From an uncultured bacterium (GTDB lineage: Bacteria > Bacillota > Clostridia > Oscillospirales > Oscillospiraceae), in NCBI GenBank assembly GCA_946548895.1, contig CAMNQF010000001.1, positions 124,001 through 188,000 of the forward strand: DNA of 64,000 bases, given 5' to 3'. A model generated the notes under the pieces. It saw only the letters and a list, made by a program, of their open reading frames with translations, ran no database searches and was not told the DNA's origin. Made by a program: the position numbers and the translations under genes. Numbering within the stretch: position 1 is the stretch's first letter; every line of letters starts with the position of its first letter. Shown here one piece after another: positions 16,423-25,788 of the stretch.

Positions 16423-16471
16423 TTTGATTGTCCCGCCAAACGTTTGTTCCCCCTCTATACGGGGAGTTCCC

Positions 16472-17635
16472 TCATTTCATCAGCAGCTCAATGGCGGCCT
16501 GGAGCTGGTTGTCCTCCGGGCCCCCCATAGCCGCGCCCTCCGCCAGGGACAGCTCCACGTCAGGGACAAGCCCCTCCCCGATGAGGGAATGGCCGCTGCC
16601 GGTGCAGTAGGCGGCGGTGGACAGCCCCACCCCGCCGCCGTTGGCCAGGGGGAAGGTGATCTGGGAGTATCCCTTGCCCGATGTGACCTCGCCCACGATG
16701 GGGGCCCCGGCGCTCTCCCGCAGCTGGGCCGCCAGCAGCTCCGCCGCCGAGTAGCTGTGCTGGTTCACCAGCACGGCCATGGGCAGGTCCACGCAGTCTT
16801 CGTCGGACTGGTACACCGAAGAGAACCCCCACCGGGGCTTTTGGGTGAACACCGGCCCCTCCGGCAGCAGGTAATCCAGAATCCGCTCCAGCTCGGACAC
16901 GTAGCCGCCGGGGTCGTTCCGCACGTCCACGATGAGGGACTGCGCGCCCTGGTCAATCAGCGCGTCCACCTCCTGACGGAAGCTGTCGGCCGAGCCGGAG
17001 TAAAAGTTGCTCAACTGCACATAGCCCACGCTGCCCTCCAGCAGCTTCCCGCTGGCGGAGGGATTGTGGAGGGTGGCCCGGGTGCAGGCTGCGTCCCGGG
17101 TAGAGCCGTCCGCCCCCAGCAGGGTGAGGACCACCTGAGTACCCTCCTCCCCGCGGATGAGGTCGGAGCCCTCCTGCCGGGCGTCCCCGGCGATGGAGAC
17201 GCCGTCCACGGCGGTGATGATGTCACCGGGAACCACCCCCGCCTGGTCCGCGGGGCCGCCTTTCACCACGGACTGGACCAGCAGGCCTTCCTCCCGGCTG
17301 TATTCCACAGTGACGCCCACCCCCACGTAGCTGTTGGCCCGGCGCTGGGTGGTGGACTGGTAGCCCTCCTGGGTGAGGTAGTAGGACCAGCGGTCCCCCA
17401 GGCCGTCCACAAAGGCGCCAAGCCCCGCGTCCACGGCCTTGTCCAGGTCCGCGTCTGTCTCCACAAAGGCGAACCGGGCCAGCAGATAGGTCTGCACCAT
17501 GGCCAGGCCGCTCCGTCCCAGCAGAGCGCACCACAGCGCGGCGGACAGGGCCAGAGTGAGCAGCACCGCGATCAGAATCTTGCCCCAGCCCGCCAGCCGC
17601 CTCTTTCGCGTATGTGCCGTACGTTGTTCCTCCAT
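16472..17635 (-). CDS. C-terminal processing (S41 family) serine protease with PDZ domain
   Basis: 387 residues. One N-terminal membrane anchor (about residues 19-40) puts the rest outside. A PDZ domain (about 100-190, GVGVTVEYSREEGLLVQSVVKGGPADQAGVVPGDII split by position) is followed by the S41 core: SLIVDVRNDPGG, the nucleophile Ser296 in HSYSAAE, and the general base Lys321 in SGKGYSQ, so the dyad is intact. CtpA/CtpB-type enzymes trim signalling proteins during sporulation or process wall enzymes. Downstream of ftsEX and an M23 hydrolase, as in many Clostridia. Confidence 0.9.
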   Translation of the reverse strand: MEEQRTAHTRKRRLAGWGKILIAVLLTLALSAALWCALLGRSGLAMVQTYLLARFAFVETDADLDKAVDAGLGAFVDGLGDRWSYYLTQEGYQSTTQRRANSYVGVGVTVEYSREEGLLVQSVVKGGPADQAGVVPGDIITAVDGVSIAGDARQEGSDLIRGEEGTQVVLTLLGADGSTRDAACTRATLHNPSASGKLLEGSVGYVQLSNFYSGSADSFRQEVDALIDQGAQSLIVDVRNDPGGYVSELERILDYLLPEGPVFTQKPRWGFSSVYQSDEDCVDLPMAVLVNQHSYSAAELLAAQLRESAGAPIVGEVTSGKGYSQITFPLANGGGVGLSTAAYCTGSGHSLIGEGLVPDVELSLAEGAAMGGPEDNQLQAAIELLMK

Positions 17636-17662
17636 GGTCCGTCCTCCTCGCAGAAAATGGCG

Positions 17663-17691
17663 CAGGGGCGCGGGTTTTCCCCGCGCCCCTG
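17663..17691 (-). terminator. Hairpin between the M23 and ctp genes
   Basis: CAGGGGCGCGGG and CCCGCGCCCCTG pair around a short loop, in the 105-bp gap between the two minus-strand genes; on the minus strand it is followed by a short T run. It may terminate or attenuate the ftsEX-M23 transcript. Confidence 0.5.
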
Positions 17692-17740
17692 GGTTTTATG
17701 GTGTTCGATCCGGGATCCCCCGCGGGCACGGCGGATGGGG

Positions 17741-19003
17741 TCAGCCCCCGTTCATTTTCCCGCCGCTGGGGGAGGTGAAGGTCATGCCGGGGTAGAGCTT
17801 AAGTACGTCGTTGCGCACGCCGTTGATCCGCAGCTCGAAGTGGAGGTGGTTGCCGGTGGAGCGGCCGGTGGAGCCCACGTAGCCGATGACCTGGCCCTTT
17901 TTGACCGTCTGCCCCTCCTTGACGATGGGCACCTGGTTCTGGTGGGCGTACAGGGTGGCGTAGCCGCTGCCGTGGCTGATGATGCAGTAGTAGCCGTAGG
18001 AGGAGGCGTAGCGGTTGGCGTTCACCGTGGTGACCACGCCGTCCTTGGCGGCGTAGATGGGGGTGCCGCCGGGGGCCGGGATGTCGGTGCCGGTGTGGTT
18101 GTCCCGCTTGCCGGTGAAGGGGTCGGCCCGGTTGCCGAACAGGGAGGAGATCTTGTACCGGCCGGGCAGGGGCCAGTACCAGTCGCCGCTGGTCATATTG
18201 ATGTTGGCGTTCTGCTGGGCCTCCAGGGCGGCCAGCTGGGCGGCGTATTTTTTCTCCGCCTCCTTCAGCTCCTTGTTGATCTTGGCCTCGCTGTCCGCCA
18301 GTTCCTTGGCCTCCTTGGCGTACTCGTTCTCCGAGGCGGCGATCTGGTTGAGCAGCTTCTGCTGCTCGTCCCGCTTCTGGTCCAGCTCGTCCAGCCGCCC
18401 TTCCAGCTCCGCCTGGACCTCCGCCTGGGCGTCCCGGTCCGCCTGGAGGGCTCCCCGGGCCAGGTCCAGCTCCGCCTGGGTGGCGTTGAGCTGGTCGATG
18501 ATGCGGTTGGAGTAGTCCATGATGTCGCCGATGAGCATGGTGTAGTCCAGCATATCGGCAAAGCTCTTGGCCTCGAAGAGGATGGACAGGTAGGACACGC
18601 CGCCGGTCTCCTCCATCCAGCGCACCTGCTGGTAGAACTCCTGGTACTGGGCCTCCTCCTGCCGCTCCAGTTCGGCAATCTCCCGCTCTTTGTCGGCAAT
18701 CTGGAGATCGTAGCCGTCCAGCATGGCCTGGCTGGCGTTGATCTCCTGCTCGGTGAGCAACACCTGCTCCTGGATGAGCGCCGCCTGCTCCTTGGCCTTG
18801 GACAGGTCGCTGCGGATGGCGGCCAGCTTGGCCTCCGCCTCTTTTTTCTGGGCGGTGATGTCGCTGAGCTCATTTTTGATGTTCTGGATGTCGTTTTTGG
18901 TGACGTCCGCCCGGGCAAACAGGGTGAGCGCCGGGAGGAGCACCGACAGCAGCAGCGCCGCCGTGACGACAATCACGATGATCCGCTGGGTCTTTTTCTT
19001 CAT
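17741..19003 (-). CDS. Murein hydrolase activator / M23 peptidase with coiled coil (EnvC-like)
   Basis: 420 residues. A signal/anchor segment (about 8-30), long coiled coils (about 35-130 and 165-265), then an M23 (LytM) domain. Zinc ligands and catalytic residues are present: HTGTD (His303, Asp307), YAHQ (His354) and HLHF (His386, His388), so it may be an active endopeptidase rather than a degenerate activator. FtsEX-linked proteins of this layout (EnvC, PcsB, CwlO types) cleave septal or lateral peptidoglycan under FtsEX control. It is 19 bases after ftsX. Confidence 0.9.
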   Translation of the reverse strand: MKKKTQRIIVIVVTAALLLSVLLPALTLFARADVTKNDIQNIKNELSDITAQKKEAEAKLAAIRSDLSKAKEQAALIQEQVLLTEQEINASQAMLDGYDLQIADKEREIAELERQEEAQYQEFYQQVRWMEETGGVSYLSILFEAKSFADMLDYTMLIGDIMDYSNRIIDQLNATQAELDLARGALQADRDAQAEVQAELEGRLDELDQKRDEQQKLLNQIAASENEYAKEAKELADSEAKINKELKEAEKKYAAQLAALEAQQNANINMTSGDWYWPLPGRYKISSLFGNRADPFTGKRDNHTGTDIPAPGGTPIYAAKDGVVTTVNANRYASSYGYYCIISHGSGYATLYAHQNQVPIVKEGQTVKKGQVIGYVGSTGRSTGNHLHFELRINGVRNDVLKLYPGMTFTSPSGGKMNGG

Positions 19004-19022
19004 AGCGGCCTCCTTGTGTGTA

Positions 19023-19916
19023 TCAGACCTGCAGGAACTTGCGGATGGCGAAGCCGGAGCCCAGCGCGCCGATGGCCGCGCCGGACAGCAGGAATATGGC
19101 GAGCACCCGCTTCCAGATCATGGAGAACTCCATGAGGGTGAACAGGGCGGTGGCGCCGCTGTCCGCCAGGGCCTTGCCCACGGCGGCGTACACCCCCCAC
19201 TGGAGGAAGAAGGCCACCGCCGCCCCCATGAGGCCCAGCAGCAGCCCCTCCACGATGAAGGGCCAGCGGACAAAGCCGTCGGTGGCGCCGCACATCTTCA
19301 TGATGGCGATCTCCTCCCGGCGGGAAAAGGCGGCCAGCCGGGTGGTGTTGGAGATGATGAACAGGGACACCGCCGCCAAAATCGCGATGAGCACGTAGGC
19401 CAGGGCGGTGACCGCGTTGCGCACGGTGACAAAGCCCTCCGCCACTTTGTTCTCCGCCCGGTGGTTGGCCACGCCAGGCAGGGCGCAAACCGCCTCCACC
19501 GTCTCGGTGAACTTTTCCAGGTCGATCACGTGGATGGAAAACCGGTCCCGCAGCACCTCGTCGGGCATATTGACGTACAGCCCGTCGGTCTCGTGGCCCT
19601 TCAGGTAATCCTGCTTGGCCTGCTCCCGGGTGATGAAGGTCACGCCGTTGGGGTCCACGTTGTCGATCTGCTTAATCTTCTCCATGAGGGTGCGGACCTG
19701 GTCCGGGGTGAAGCTCTCGTCAATGTAGGCCAGAAACTCGTTCTCCTCCTCCAGCTGGCTGAGCATCCCGTCCACATTGACGGCCAGCAGGGAGAAGGAC
19801 CCCATGATGATGAGGCAGGCCACGATCATGCACACCGCGGCGAAGGACATCAGCCCGTGGGAAAAAATACTGGAAAAACCTTCCTTGATGAAATAGCCTA
19901 AGTTGAATCTTCTCAT
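19023..19916 (-). CDS. ftsX: Cell division protein FtsX
   Basis: 297 residues with four membrane segments (about 25-47, 172-195, 220-245, 265-288) and the large extracellular loop between the first two, as in FtsX. Signatures include REGFSSIFSHGLMSFAAVCMI-type N terminus and NTTRLAAFSRREEIAIMKMCGATDGFVRWPF split across the second and third segments. FtsX transmits ATP-driven conformational change from FtsE to an extracellular wall hydrolase. Its start overlaps the ftsE stop by four bases (ATGA). Confidence 0.93.
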   Translation of the reverse strand: MRRFNLGYFIKEGFSSIFSHGLMSFAAVCMIVACLIIMGSFSLLAVNVDGMLSQLEEENEFLAYIDESFTPDQVRTLMEKIKQIDNVDPNGVTFITREQAKQDYLKGHETDGLYVNMPDEVLRDRFSIHVIDLEKFTETVEAVCALPGVANHRAENKVAEGFVTVRNAVTALAYVLIAILAAVSLFIISNTTRLAAFSRREEIAIMKMCGATDGFVRWPFIVEGLLLGLMGAAVAFFLQWGVYAAVGKALADSGATALFTLMEFSMIWKRVLAIFLLSGAAIGALGSGFAIRKFLQV

Positions 19917-20593
19917 GCTCTGTAGTAGCCTCCCTGACCGTCCCGTATCAGCTCTCCGTCCTTGATGGCCACCACCCGCTTGGAGAAACGGTTGACCAGG
20001 TCCCGCTCGTGGGTGACCACCAGCATGGTGGTGCCCATGGCGTTGATCCGCTCCAGCAGGGTCATAATCTCCAGGGAACGCCGGGGGTCCAGATTGCCGG
20101 TGGGCTCGTCGGCGATAATCATCCGCGGGTTGTTCACCAGCGCCCGGGCGATGGCCACCCGCTGCTGCTCGCCGCCGCTCATCTCGTTGGGATAGGCGTC
20201 AGCCTTGTCCTCCAGCCCCACCAGGTCCAGCACGTAGGGGATGCGCTTGCGCATCTCCCGGCCGCTGGCCCCCACGGTGCGCATGGCGAACTCCAGGTTG
20301 CCCTGCACCGTCTTTTTCTCAATAAGCCGGAAGTCCTGGAAGATGACGCCGAGGGTGCGCCGCATATGGGGGATCTGCCAGCGGCGGATGTTGTTGAGGT
20401 TGTAGCCGTTGACGATGACCCGTCCTTTGCTGGCGGTGATCTCCGCCGTCAGCAGCTTGACGATGGTGGACTTGCCCGAGCCGGAGGGACCCACCAGGAA
20501 CACGAATTCGCCGTCCTCTATGCGCAGGTTGATCCCTTTCAGGGCCTTGGTTCCGTTGTCGTATTCCTTGTGAATGTCGATGAGTCGTATCAT
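19913..20593 (-). CDS. ftsE: Cell division ATP-binding protein FtsE
   Basis: 226 residues, the usual FtsE length. Walker [11 protein letters not shown]-loop IFQDF, signature MSGGEQQR, Walker [13 protein letters not shown] and H-loop VVTHE are all intact. The start at 20593, giving [14 protein letters not shown], matches the family; the frame extends further upstream without a good ribosome site. It forms the FtsEX ABC-type complex that drives peptidoglycan hydrolysis at the membrane. Confidence 0.95.
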   Translation of the reverse strand: MIRLIDIHKEYDNGTKALKGINLRIEDGEFVFLVGPSGSGKSTIVKLLTAEITASKGRVIVNGYNLNNIRRWQIPHMRRTLGVIFQDFRLIEKKTVQGNLEFAMRTVGASGREMRKRIPYVLDLVGLEDKADAYPNEMSGGEQQRVAIARALVNNPRMIIADEPTGNLDPRRSLEIMTLLERINAMGTTMLVVTHERDLVNRFSKRVVAIKDGELIRDGQGGYYRA

Positions 20594-20786
20594 GATGGCC
20601 CGCATCTCCCTGCCGCTGCTTTGTAGTCTTTGTATGCTGGCGTCAGCCTTTTTATTATATCGGTTCTTGGCTGCCATGTCAACCTGGACCGTTCCATTCC
20701 CAAAATAAAGCAGGGCGGCGGGCCGCTGGTTTCCCCCCCGATTTGGAAAGAGCCGCCGGCCGGACGCGGCGGCCCAAGGCGCGGCT

Positions 20787-21935
20787 TTATACCGCGAGGG
20801 CTTCCCCGGTCAGCGCGCGTTCCAGCAGGTTTGGAAGCTTTTCCGGGGCGCAGGCAAAGCAGGGGACGCCCATGGCCGCGACGCGCTGGGCGGTTTGCGC
20901 GTCGTAATAGGGCTTGCCGCCGTCGGCTATGGCCAGCAGCACCACCACCGTCACCCCCGCGCCCTTCAGCTCCTCCAGGCGCCGGAGGAGGGCCGCCCGG
21001 TTTCCCCCCTCGTCCAGGTCGGAGATGAGGAAAAACAGCGTCCTGGCCGGGGATTCCACCAGTCCCTGGCAGTAGGCGATGGATTTGGCGATGTCAGTGC
21101 CGCCGCCCATCTGAAAGCCGAACAGCAGGTCTACCGGGTCGGCGCACAGGGGGGTCAGGTCCATAATCTGCGTGTCGAAGGCCACCACGCTGGTTTTGAC
21201 CGCGGACATGGAGGCCAGCACGCAGGCCATCACCGAGGAGTATAAAATGGACTGGCCCATGGAGCCGCTCTGGTCAATATCCAGGATGACGTGCCATCGG
21301 TTGACCCGGCTGGACCGGTCAAAGAACCACACCCGCTCCGGGATGATTGTGCCCAACTCTCTGTTGTAATTTTTTAAATTTCTCCGAATTGTATAGGGAA
21401 AGTCCAGGGCGGAGGCGGAGGGCAGCGGGGAATGGGACCGCCGGTTCAGGGCCGCCGTCACCGCCCGGCGCACGTCGTTCTCCAGCAGTTTGTTGATCTC
21501 CTCCACAATTTTGCGGATGAAGGCCCGGGCGGACTCCTTGGACTTTTTGGGGATCTGGTCCTTGAGCATCAGCAGCGTGGAGGCCAGGTTCAGGTCCGGC
21601 TCCAGGCTGTCCAGCAGCTCGGGCTCCAGAAGAAGCTGCTTGAGCCCTTTGCGCTCAATGGCGTCGTTCTGCACCACCGCCACCGTCTCCGGGTCGAAGA
21701 GGGAGCGCAGGTCCCCCAGCCACTTGGAGATGTGGGGGGACGAGGGGCCTTTTCCCGCTCCCCGGCCGGGGCTGCCGCCAAAGGACTCCCCCGGCCCGCC
21801 GTAGATGGCGCCCAGGGCGGAATCCATCAGCAGCTCCTCCTGGGAGAGGGCGCCGCCCCCCATACCGGCGAAGGAGTTCTCCGTCTCCGAGCCCAGGATC
21901 AGCCGCCAGCGGGCGAGCTGTCCCGCCCGCGTCAC
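20787..21935 (-). CDS. VWA domain protein (CoxE-like) of a MoxR system
   Basis: 382 residues. The N-terminal half is helical and charged; the C-terminal half is a von Willebrand factor A domain with a complete MIDAS: LDIDQSGSMG (DxSxS), GGGTDIA (Thr) and LISDLDEGG (Asp). A metal-dependent protein-binding partner for the MoxR AAA ATPase is the expected role. The start overlaps the previous gene by four bases (ATGA). Last gene of a six-gene minus-strand operon. Confidence 0.85.
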   Translation of the reverse strand: MTRAGQLARWRLILGSETENSFAGMGGGALSQEELLMDSALGAIYGGPGESFGGSPGRGAGKGPSSPHISKWLGDLRSLFDPETVAVVQNDAIERKGLKQLLLEPELLDSLEPDLNLASTLLMLKDQIPKKSKESARAFIRKIVEEINKLLENDVRRAVTAALNRRSHSPLPSASALDFPYTIRRNLKNYNRELGTIIPERVWFFDRSSRVNRWHVILDIDQSGSMGQSILYSSVMACVLASMSAVKTSVVAFDTQIMDLTPLCADPVDLLFGFQMGGGTDIAKSIAYCQGLVESPARTLFFLISDLDEGGNRAALLRRLEELKGAGVTVVVLLAIADGGKPYYDAQTAQRVAAMGVPCFACAPEKLPNLLERALTGEALAV

Positions 21936-22411
21936 GGCGCGTCCTCCTCCGGCTCCAGCAGGTGGGACATGGCGTAGCCATACACCGCCTGATAGGCCGA
22001 CAGCGCCCGTTTCTTTGCCTGCTCCAGGGTCTTATGGGCATAGACGAAGCGGCCGAAATCGTTGACGCCCAGCGCCGGGGAGCTGGGGCCGGCGGATTCT
22101 CTTGACGGCTCCGGGTACGCGATGGGGACGTTGCTGCCGCTATAACACCGCTCATAGAGGATGTACCGGTCAATTCCCTGGTTTGGGCAGGCCGCGCAAT
22201 CCTCATTTTCCGGGTACTGGAACACAATGGTGTACTTCCGGGCGTATTCACCGTTGGGCCCCTGGATGACGCAGTACCAGCCCTCCTGGCCGCACTGGAG
22301 CATATTGTTCGGGTAATAGGGCTTCCACTCCAGGTCCTCCAGCCACAGCGCGTACGCCCGCTCCACGCCCCGGCGGATCCGCTTCTGCTCCACGCGCTTA
22401 TCCTGATCCAT
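21932..22411 (-). CDS. Hypothetical protein in the MoxR/VWA operon
   Basis: 159 residues, soluble. Basic N terminus (DQDKRVEQKRIRRGVERAYALW), a Trp/Tyr-rich core (WLEDLEWKPYYPNN, GQEGWYCVIQGPNGEYARKY) and a Cys group (NEDCAACPNQG, ERCYSG) that might bind metal. No family recognised. Tight packing with its neighbours (12-bp gap upstream, 4-bp overlap downstream) makes it part of the system rather than a stray gene. Confidence 0.75.
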   Translation of the reverse strand: MDQDKRVEQKRIRRGVERAYALWLEDLEWKPYYPNNMLQCGQEGWYCVIQGPNGEYARKYTIVFQYPENEDCAACPNQGIDRYILYERCYSGSNVPIAYPEPSRESAGPSSPALGVNDFGRFVYAHKTLEQAKKRALSAYQAVYGYAMSHLLEPEEDAP

Positions 22412-22423
22412 ACGCTTACCTCC

Positions 22424-24682
22424 TCAGATGTCGTCAAAGTCAAACTCGTCCAGGCTGTCCAGCGCCGCTTGCTCCGTCTCGGTGAGGTCATTCATCAAAA
22501 CCTCCGCCGCCTGCCGGGGATTGGCCCCCCAGATTTCCCCCAGGTTTTCCGCGATGTCGTTCTTCTCAGAGGGCGTGAAGTCCGCGAACGCCCGGCGCAG
22601 AAAGACCAGTGCCCGGCGGAAAGCCCCGTCGTCCAGGCCGCCGAGGTAGCCGTCCAGCTGCCGCCATAGCGGCAGGCGGGCAATGAGGGCATAGCGGTTT
22701 TTGCCCGCCAGCCCCTCGAACCACCCCGCGCCCAAGTCGGCGGGCACCCCGGGGGACAGCCGCCGGGCCACCTCCCGGGACAGCAGGCTTTCGTCCGCCC
22801 TGCCCCGTTCCAGCAGGATGGCCATGGCGAAGCCGGAGCAGCGGGTGTTCAGGTCGTCCCGGTCGGAGATGTCCTCCAGCAGGGAGACCCAGCGGCCCTC
22901 CTCTAAAAAATCGTGACTGAGCTGGAGCGTGTTGAGCTGGTCCATCGCTTTTATGGCCGCCGGGGCGGCCTGCGCGTCGCAGGCGCAGGCGTCCGCCAGG
23001 GTGAGGCAGGCCCGGAGGTAGAGCTGTTTCACCAGGGGGACCACGGGCTTGGGATCAAACCGGCGCAGGTCGCCGTACCGCACCACCAGGGACAGCCGGA
23101 CAGCGGTCTCCGCCACGTCGGCGATGGCGGCGGAATCCACGCTCAATCCCTGCAAAACGGACAGGGCGTGGCTGGCGGCGGCGGGCATACCGCACAGGAA
23201 GGCGTCCTGAAAGATGGCGGCAGCCTCGGAGATGGAGGCGCTGCTGTCCGCCCGCTCCTTCAGGGCGAAGGCCGCCGCGCCCTGGATGGTGTCCCCCATG
23301 AGGGCGGATTCCACGATTTCGATCTCTGCCTCCGGGGTCCAGCGCAGCTCCCAGTATTCGCCCCAGCTGGCCCCGTCCTGCCGGGAGGGGAGCGGATTGG
23401 CGAAATGCACCCCCAGCACCCGCAGGCGGTGGAGAAAGAAAGAACGCCGCAGGTCGGCCAGGGCGGCCGTCTCCGATTTGACGTTCAGCTTCTCCCGCAG
23501 GTCCAGGTCCAGCCGCTGGAGCCCGGCGGTGCGGAATCTCTCCAGCCGCAGTTCCTTGAGCTGGCGGTAGAAGTCCTCCTGCACGGAGGTCCGGCTCACC
23601 CCCTGGGGAAGGAATCCGATCTTTTTCCCGATTTCCGTGTCCGCCGCGGCCAGGGCCAGCTCGGAGAACTGCCCGTGCCCCATGGTGGCGACGGCGGCGT
23701 CCCGCAGGTCGGCCAGGGTGGGATACCGGCTCCCCCGCATGGCCGCCAGGGCGCCGGCCAGCCGCGCCGCCTCAATGACCTCGGCGGAAGACACCAGATT
23801 GCCCGCCTTTCGGTGGGCGGCGGCCAGCCGGGTGAGGTAGAGGTAAGGGGCACGGTCCAGGCCGTCCCCGTTCATCGCGTCCCACAGCAGTTCAAAGTAG
23901 GCCGGGGCCCGGTTCCCCGCCCCATAGCCGGAGCGGGAGGACAGCCGGTAATAGGAATAGGGCATCAAGGTGGCGCGGGAGGGAACCGCAGGCAGGGCGG
24001 CCAGCTCCTGACCGCTCAGGGGGGTGTTTTCCTCCAGGCCGGCCACGTGAAAGGCCCCGCAGACGCAGAAAATCTGCTCAGACGGCGTCCCCCCGCCGGC
24101 GGCGTCCAGAATGACCCGCTTCATATACGCCTCCCGCACCACAGTCTCCGCGGCGCGGCGGGGGCTGTCCTCTGCCGCCGCCCGCAGCTCCCGGCCAAAG
24201 GCGCTGGCCGCGGCTTGATAGTTCGCCTCCAGCTGCTCAAAGCGCCGCTCCCAAAAGGTGTCGTGGTCCTCTCCCGTCAGCGTCTCCAGGCGGCGGTAGA
24301 CGCTCTCGGTGTCCGCCCGCCCGGCGGCCTCCTCCGGCGGCAGCCCCTCCTGGGCCTCCTCCAGGGCCAAAAACACCGAAGAGGGCAGGTCCATGAAACG
24401 GCACTCCACCCCGTGCTCACGGGCCCACAGAATGGCTTGGATCTCCGGGGAGTAAATGGCGAAGGGCCACAAAATGGTCCGCACCGGCGGCGTTTGGGTG
24501 TAGGCCAGGATGGCGGCGGGGAACCGCGTCTCAGGGCTGGACAGCCACCGCATCTGATCGTTCAGGTCGCTGGGGCCCTCCACCAGCACCAGCCGGGGGC
24601 GGGCTTCGTCCAGGGCCCTCCGCACCTGGACGGCCGCCGCCGGGGACAGGTGGCGCACGCCGAAAAACACCGGCTTTCTCAT
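22424..24682 (-). CDS. DUF5682-like large protein of the MoxR/VWA operon
   Basis: 752 residues. The N-terminal region (VFFGVRHLSPAAAVQVRRAL, then ARPRLVLVEGPSDLN) and a later ICVCGAFHVAGLEE match the DUF5682 family by eye. The pattern of a GxxH-like strand, a helix and a strand ending in VEG resembles TraB/ChaN (TIKI) hydrolases; that link is inference. The remainder is mostly helical. Function unknown. It overlaps the MoxR gene by four bases, implying coupled translation. Confidence 0.75.
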   Translation of the reverse strand: MRKPVFFGVRHLSPAAAVQVRRALDEARPRLVLVEGPSDLNDQMRWLSSPETRFPAAILAYTQTPPVRTILWPFAIYSPEIQAILWAREHGVECRFMDLPSSVFLALEEAQEGLPPEEAAGRADTESVYRRLETLTGEDHDTFWERRFEQLEANYQAAASAFGRELRAAAEDSPRRAAETVVREAYMKRVILDAAGGGTPSEQIFCVCGAFHVAGLEENTPLSGQELAALPAVPSRATLMPYSYYRLSSRSGYGAGNRAPAYFELLWDAMNGDGLDRAPYLYLTRLAAAHRKAGNLVSSAEVIEAARLAGALAAMRGSRYPTLADLRDAAVATMGHGQFSELALAAADTEIGKKIGFLPQGVSRTSVQEDFYRQLKELRLERFRTAGLQRLDLDLREKLNVKSETAALADLRRSFFLHRLRVLGVHFANPLPSRQDGASWGEYWELRWTPEAEIEIVESALMGDTIQGAAAFALKERADSSASISEAAAIFQDAFLCGMPAAASHALSVLQGLSVDSAAIADVAETAVRLSLVVRYGDLRRFDPKPVVPLVKQLYLRACLTLADACACDAQAAPAAIKAMDQLNTLQLSHDFLEEGRWVSLLEDISDRDDLNTRCSGFAMAILLERGRADESLLSREVARRLSPGVPADLGAGWFEGLAGKNRYALIARLPLWRQLDGYLGGLDDGAFRRALVFLRRAFADFTPSEKNDIAENLGEIWGANPRQAAEVLMNDLTETEQAALDSLDEFDFDDI

Positions 24683-25773
24683 TGCCCGTTCAGCTCCCGG
24701 CAGGCCCGGTAAAGGGGGAGCCAGGCAGAGCCCCGCTTCTTCATCACGTTTTCCAGGTACTCCTTCCAGGACACTTTATCCTTGTCCTCATCTTTCACCA
24801 CCGCGCCCTGGAGGGCGGCGGCCAGGTCCTCCGCTGTGATTGCGCCGGTTCCGAAGCTGCCCGCCAGGGCCATGGAGTTGGCCAGCAGGGAGATGGCCTC
24901 GGCGGTGGACAGCACCCCGGAGGTGGGCTTCAGCTTCTGTTTGCCGTCCAGGGTAGCCCCGGCCCGCAGCTCCCGGAAGATTGTCACCACCTGTTCCACC
25001 GTGTCCTCCTCCGGCTGGCGGGCGTTCAGGTCCAGGCCGGCGGACAGCTGGGCCACCCGGGTGCGCACGATGTCCATCTCGGTGGCCATGTCGGACGGGG
25101 TGGGGAGCACCACGATGTTGAAGCGCCGCTTTAGGGCGGCGGACATATCGTTGACGCCCTTGTCACGGGTATTGGCGGTGGCGATGACTGAGAAGCCCTT
25201 GGCGGCGGGCACCTCCAGCCCCAGCTCGGGGACGCTGAGGCGCTTCTCCGACAGGATGGAGATCAGCGCGTCCTGCACCTCGCTGGCGCAGCGGGAGATC
25301 TCCTCCACCCGGGCGACAGAGCCCGTCTCCATGGCCCGGTACACCGGGCTCTTCACCATGGCCTCGGGGCAGGGGCCTTTGGCGATGAGCATGGCGTAGT
25401 TCCAGGAGTAGCGGATCTGTTCCTCGGTGGTGCCCGCCGTGCCCTGGACCACCTTGGTGGAATCGCCGTTGACGGCGGCGGCCAGGTGCTCGGACAGCCA
25501 GGACTTGGCGGTGCCCGGTTCGCCGATGAGCAGCAGGGCCCGGTCCGTCACCAGGGTGGCGATGGCGATCTCCACCAGCCGTTTGTTGCCCACGTACTTG
25601 GGGGTGATGTCCACCCCCTTTACCTTTGCGCCCCCGGTGATGTAGGTGAGCGCCGACCGGGGGGACATCCGCCAGCCGGTGGGAATGGGGTCGGCCTCCG
25701 CCGAAATCAGGGCGTCCAGCTCCCGCTGAAACAGCTCCTCCGCCGGGAGGCGCTGTACGTTTTTGTCTGCCAT
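24679..25773 (-). CDS. MoxR family AAA+ ATPase
   Basis: 364 residues. Walker A is GEPGTAKSW; the Walker B equivalent is VARVEEISRCASEVQDAL; sensor 1 is VIATANTRDKG, followed by ALKRRFNIVVL with the arginine finger. MoxR ATPases act as chaperones that remodel or assemble client complexes together with VWA proteins, here the downstream gene. In the centre of a six-gene operon. Confidence 0.9.
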   Translation of the reverse strand: MADKNVQRLPAEELFQRELDALISAEADPIPTGWRMSPRSALTYITGGAKVKGVDITPKYVGNKRLVEIAIATLVTDRALLLIGEPGTAKSWLSEHLAAAVNGDSTKVVQGTAGTTEEQIRYSWNYAMLIAKGPCPEAMVKSPVYRAMETGSVARVEEISRCASEVQDALISILSEKRLSVPELGLEVPAAKGFSVIATANTRDKGVNDMSAALKRRFNIVVLPTPSDMATEMDIVRTRVAQLSAGLDLNARQPEEDTVEQVVTIFRELRAGATLDGKQKLKPTSGVLSTAEAISLLANSMALAGSFGTGAITAEDLAAALQGAVVKDEDKDKVSWKEYLENVMKKRGSAWLPLYRACRELNGQ

Positions 25774-25788
25774 GTCAAATTCCTCCCT

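Noticed and set aside
16397..19135. A very long plus-strand open frame opposite the ctp and M23 genes
   Set aside because: It is antisense to two genes with clear protease motifs and its translation is Gly/His/Gln/Leu-rich without domains; it is a codon-bias shadow of GC-rich minus-strand genes.
22913..24712. A 599-codon plus-strand frame opposite the DUF5682-like gene
   Set aside because: The minus strand has tight four-base overlaps with neighbours and recognisable motifs; the plus frame has none.
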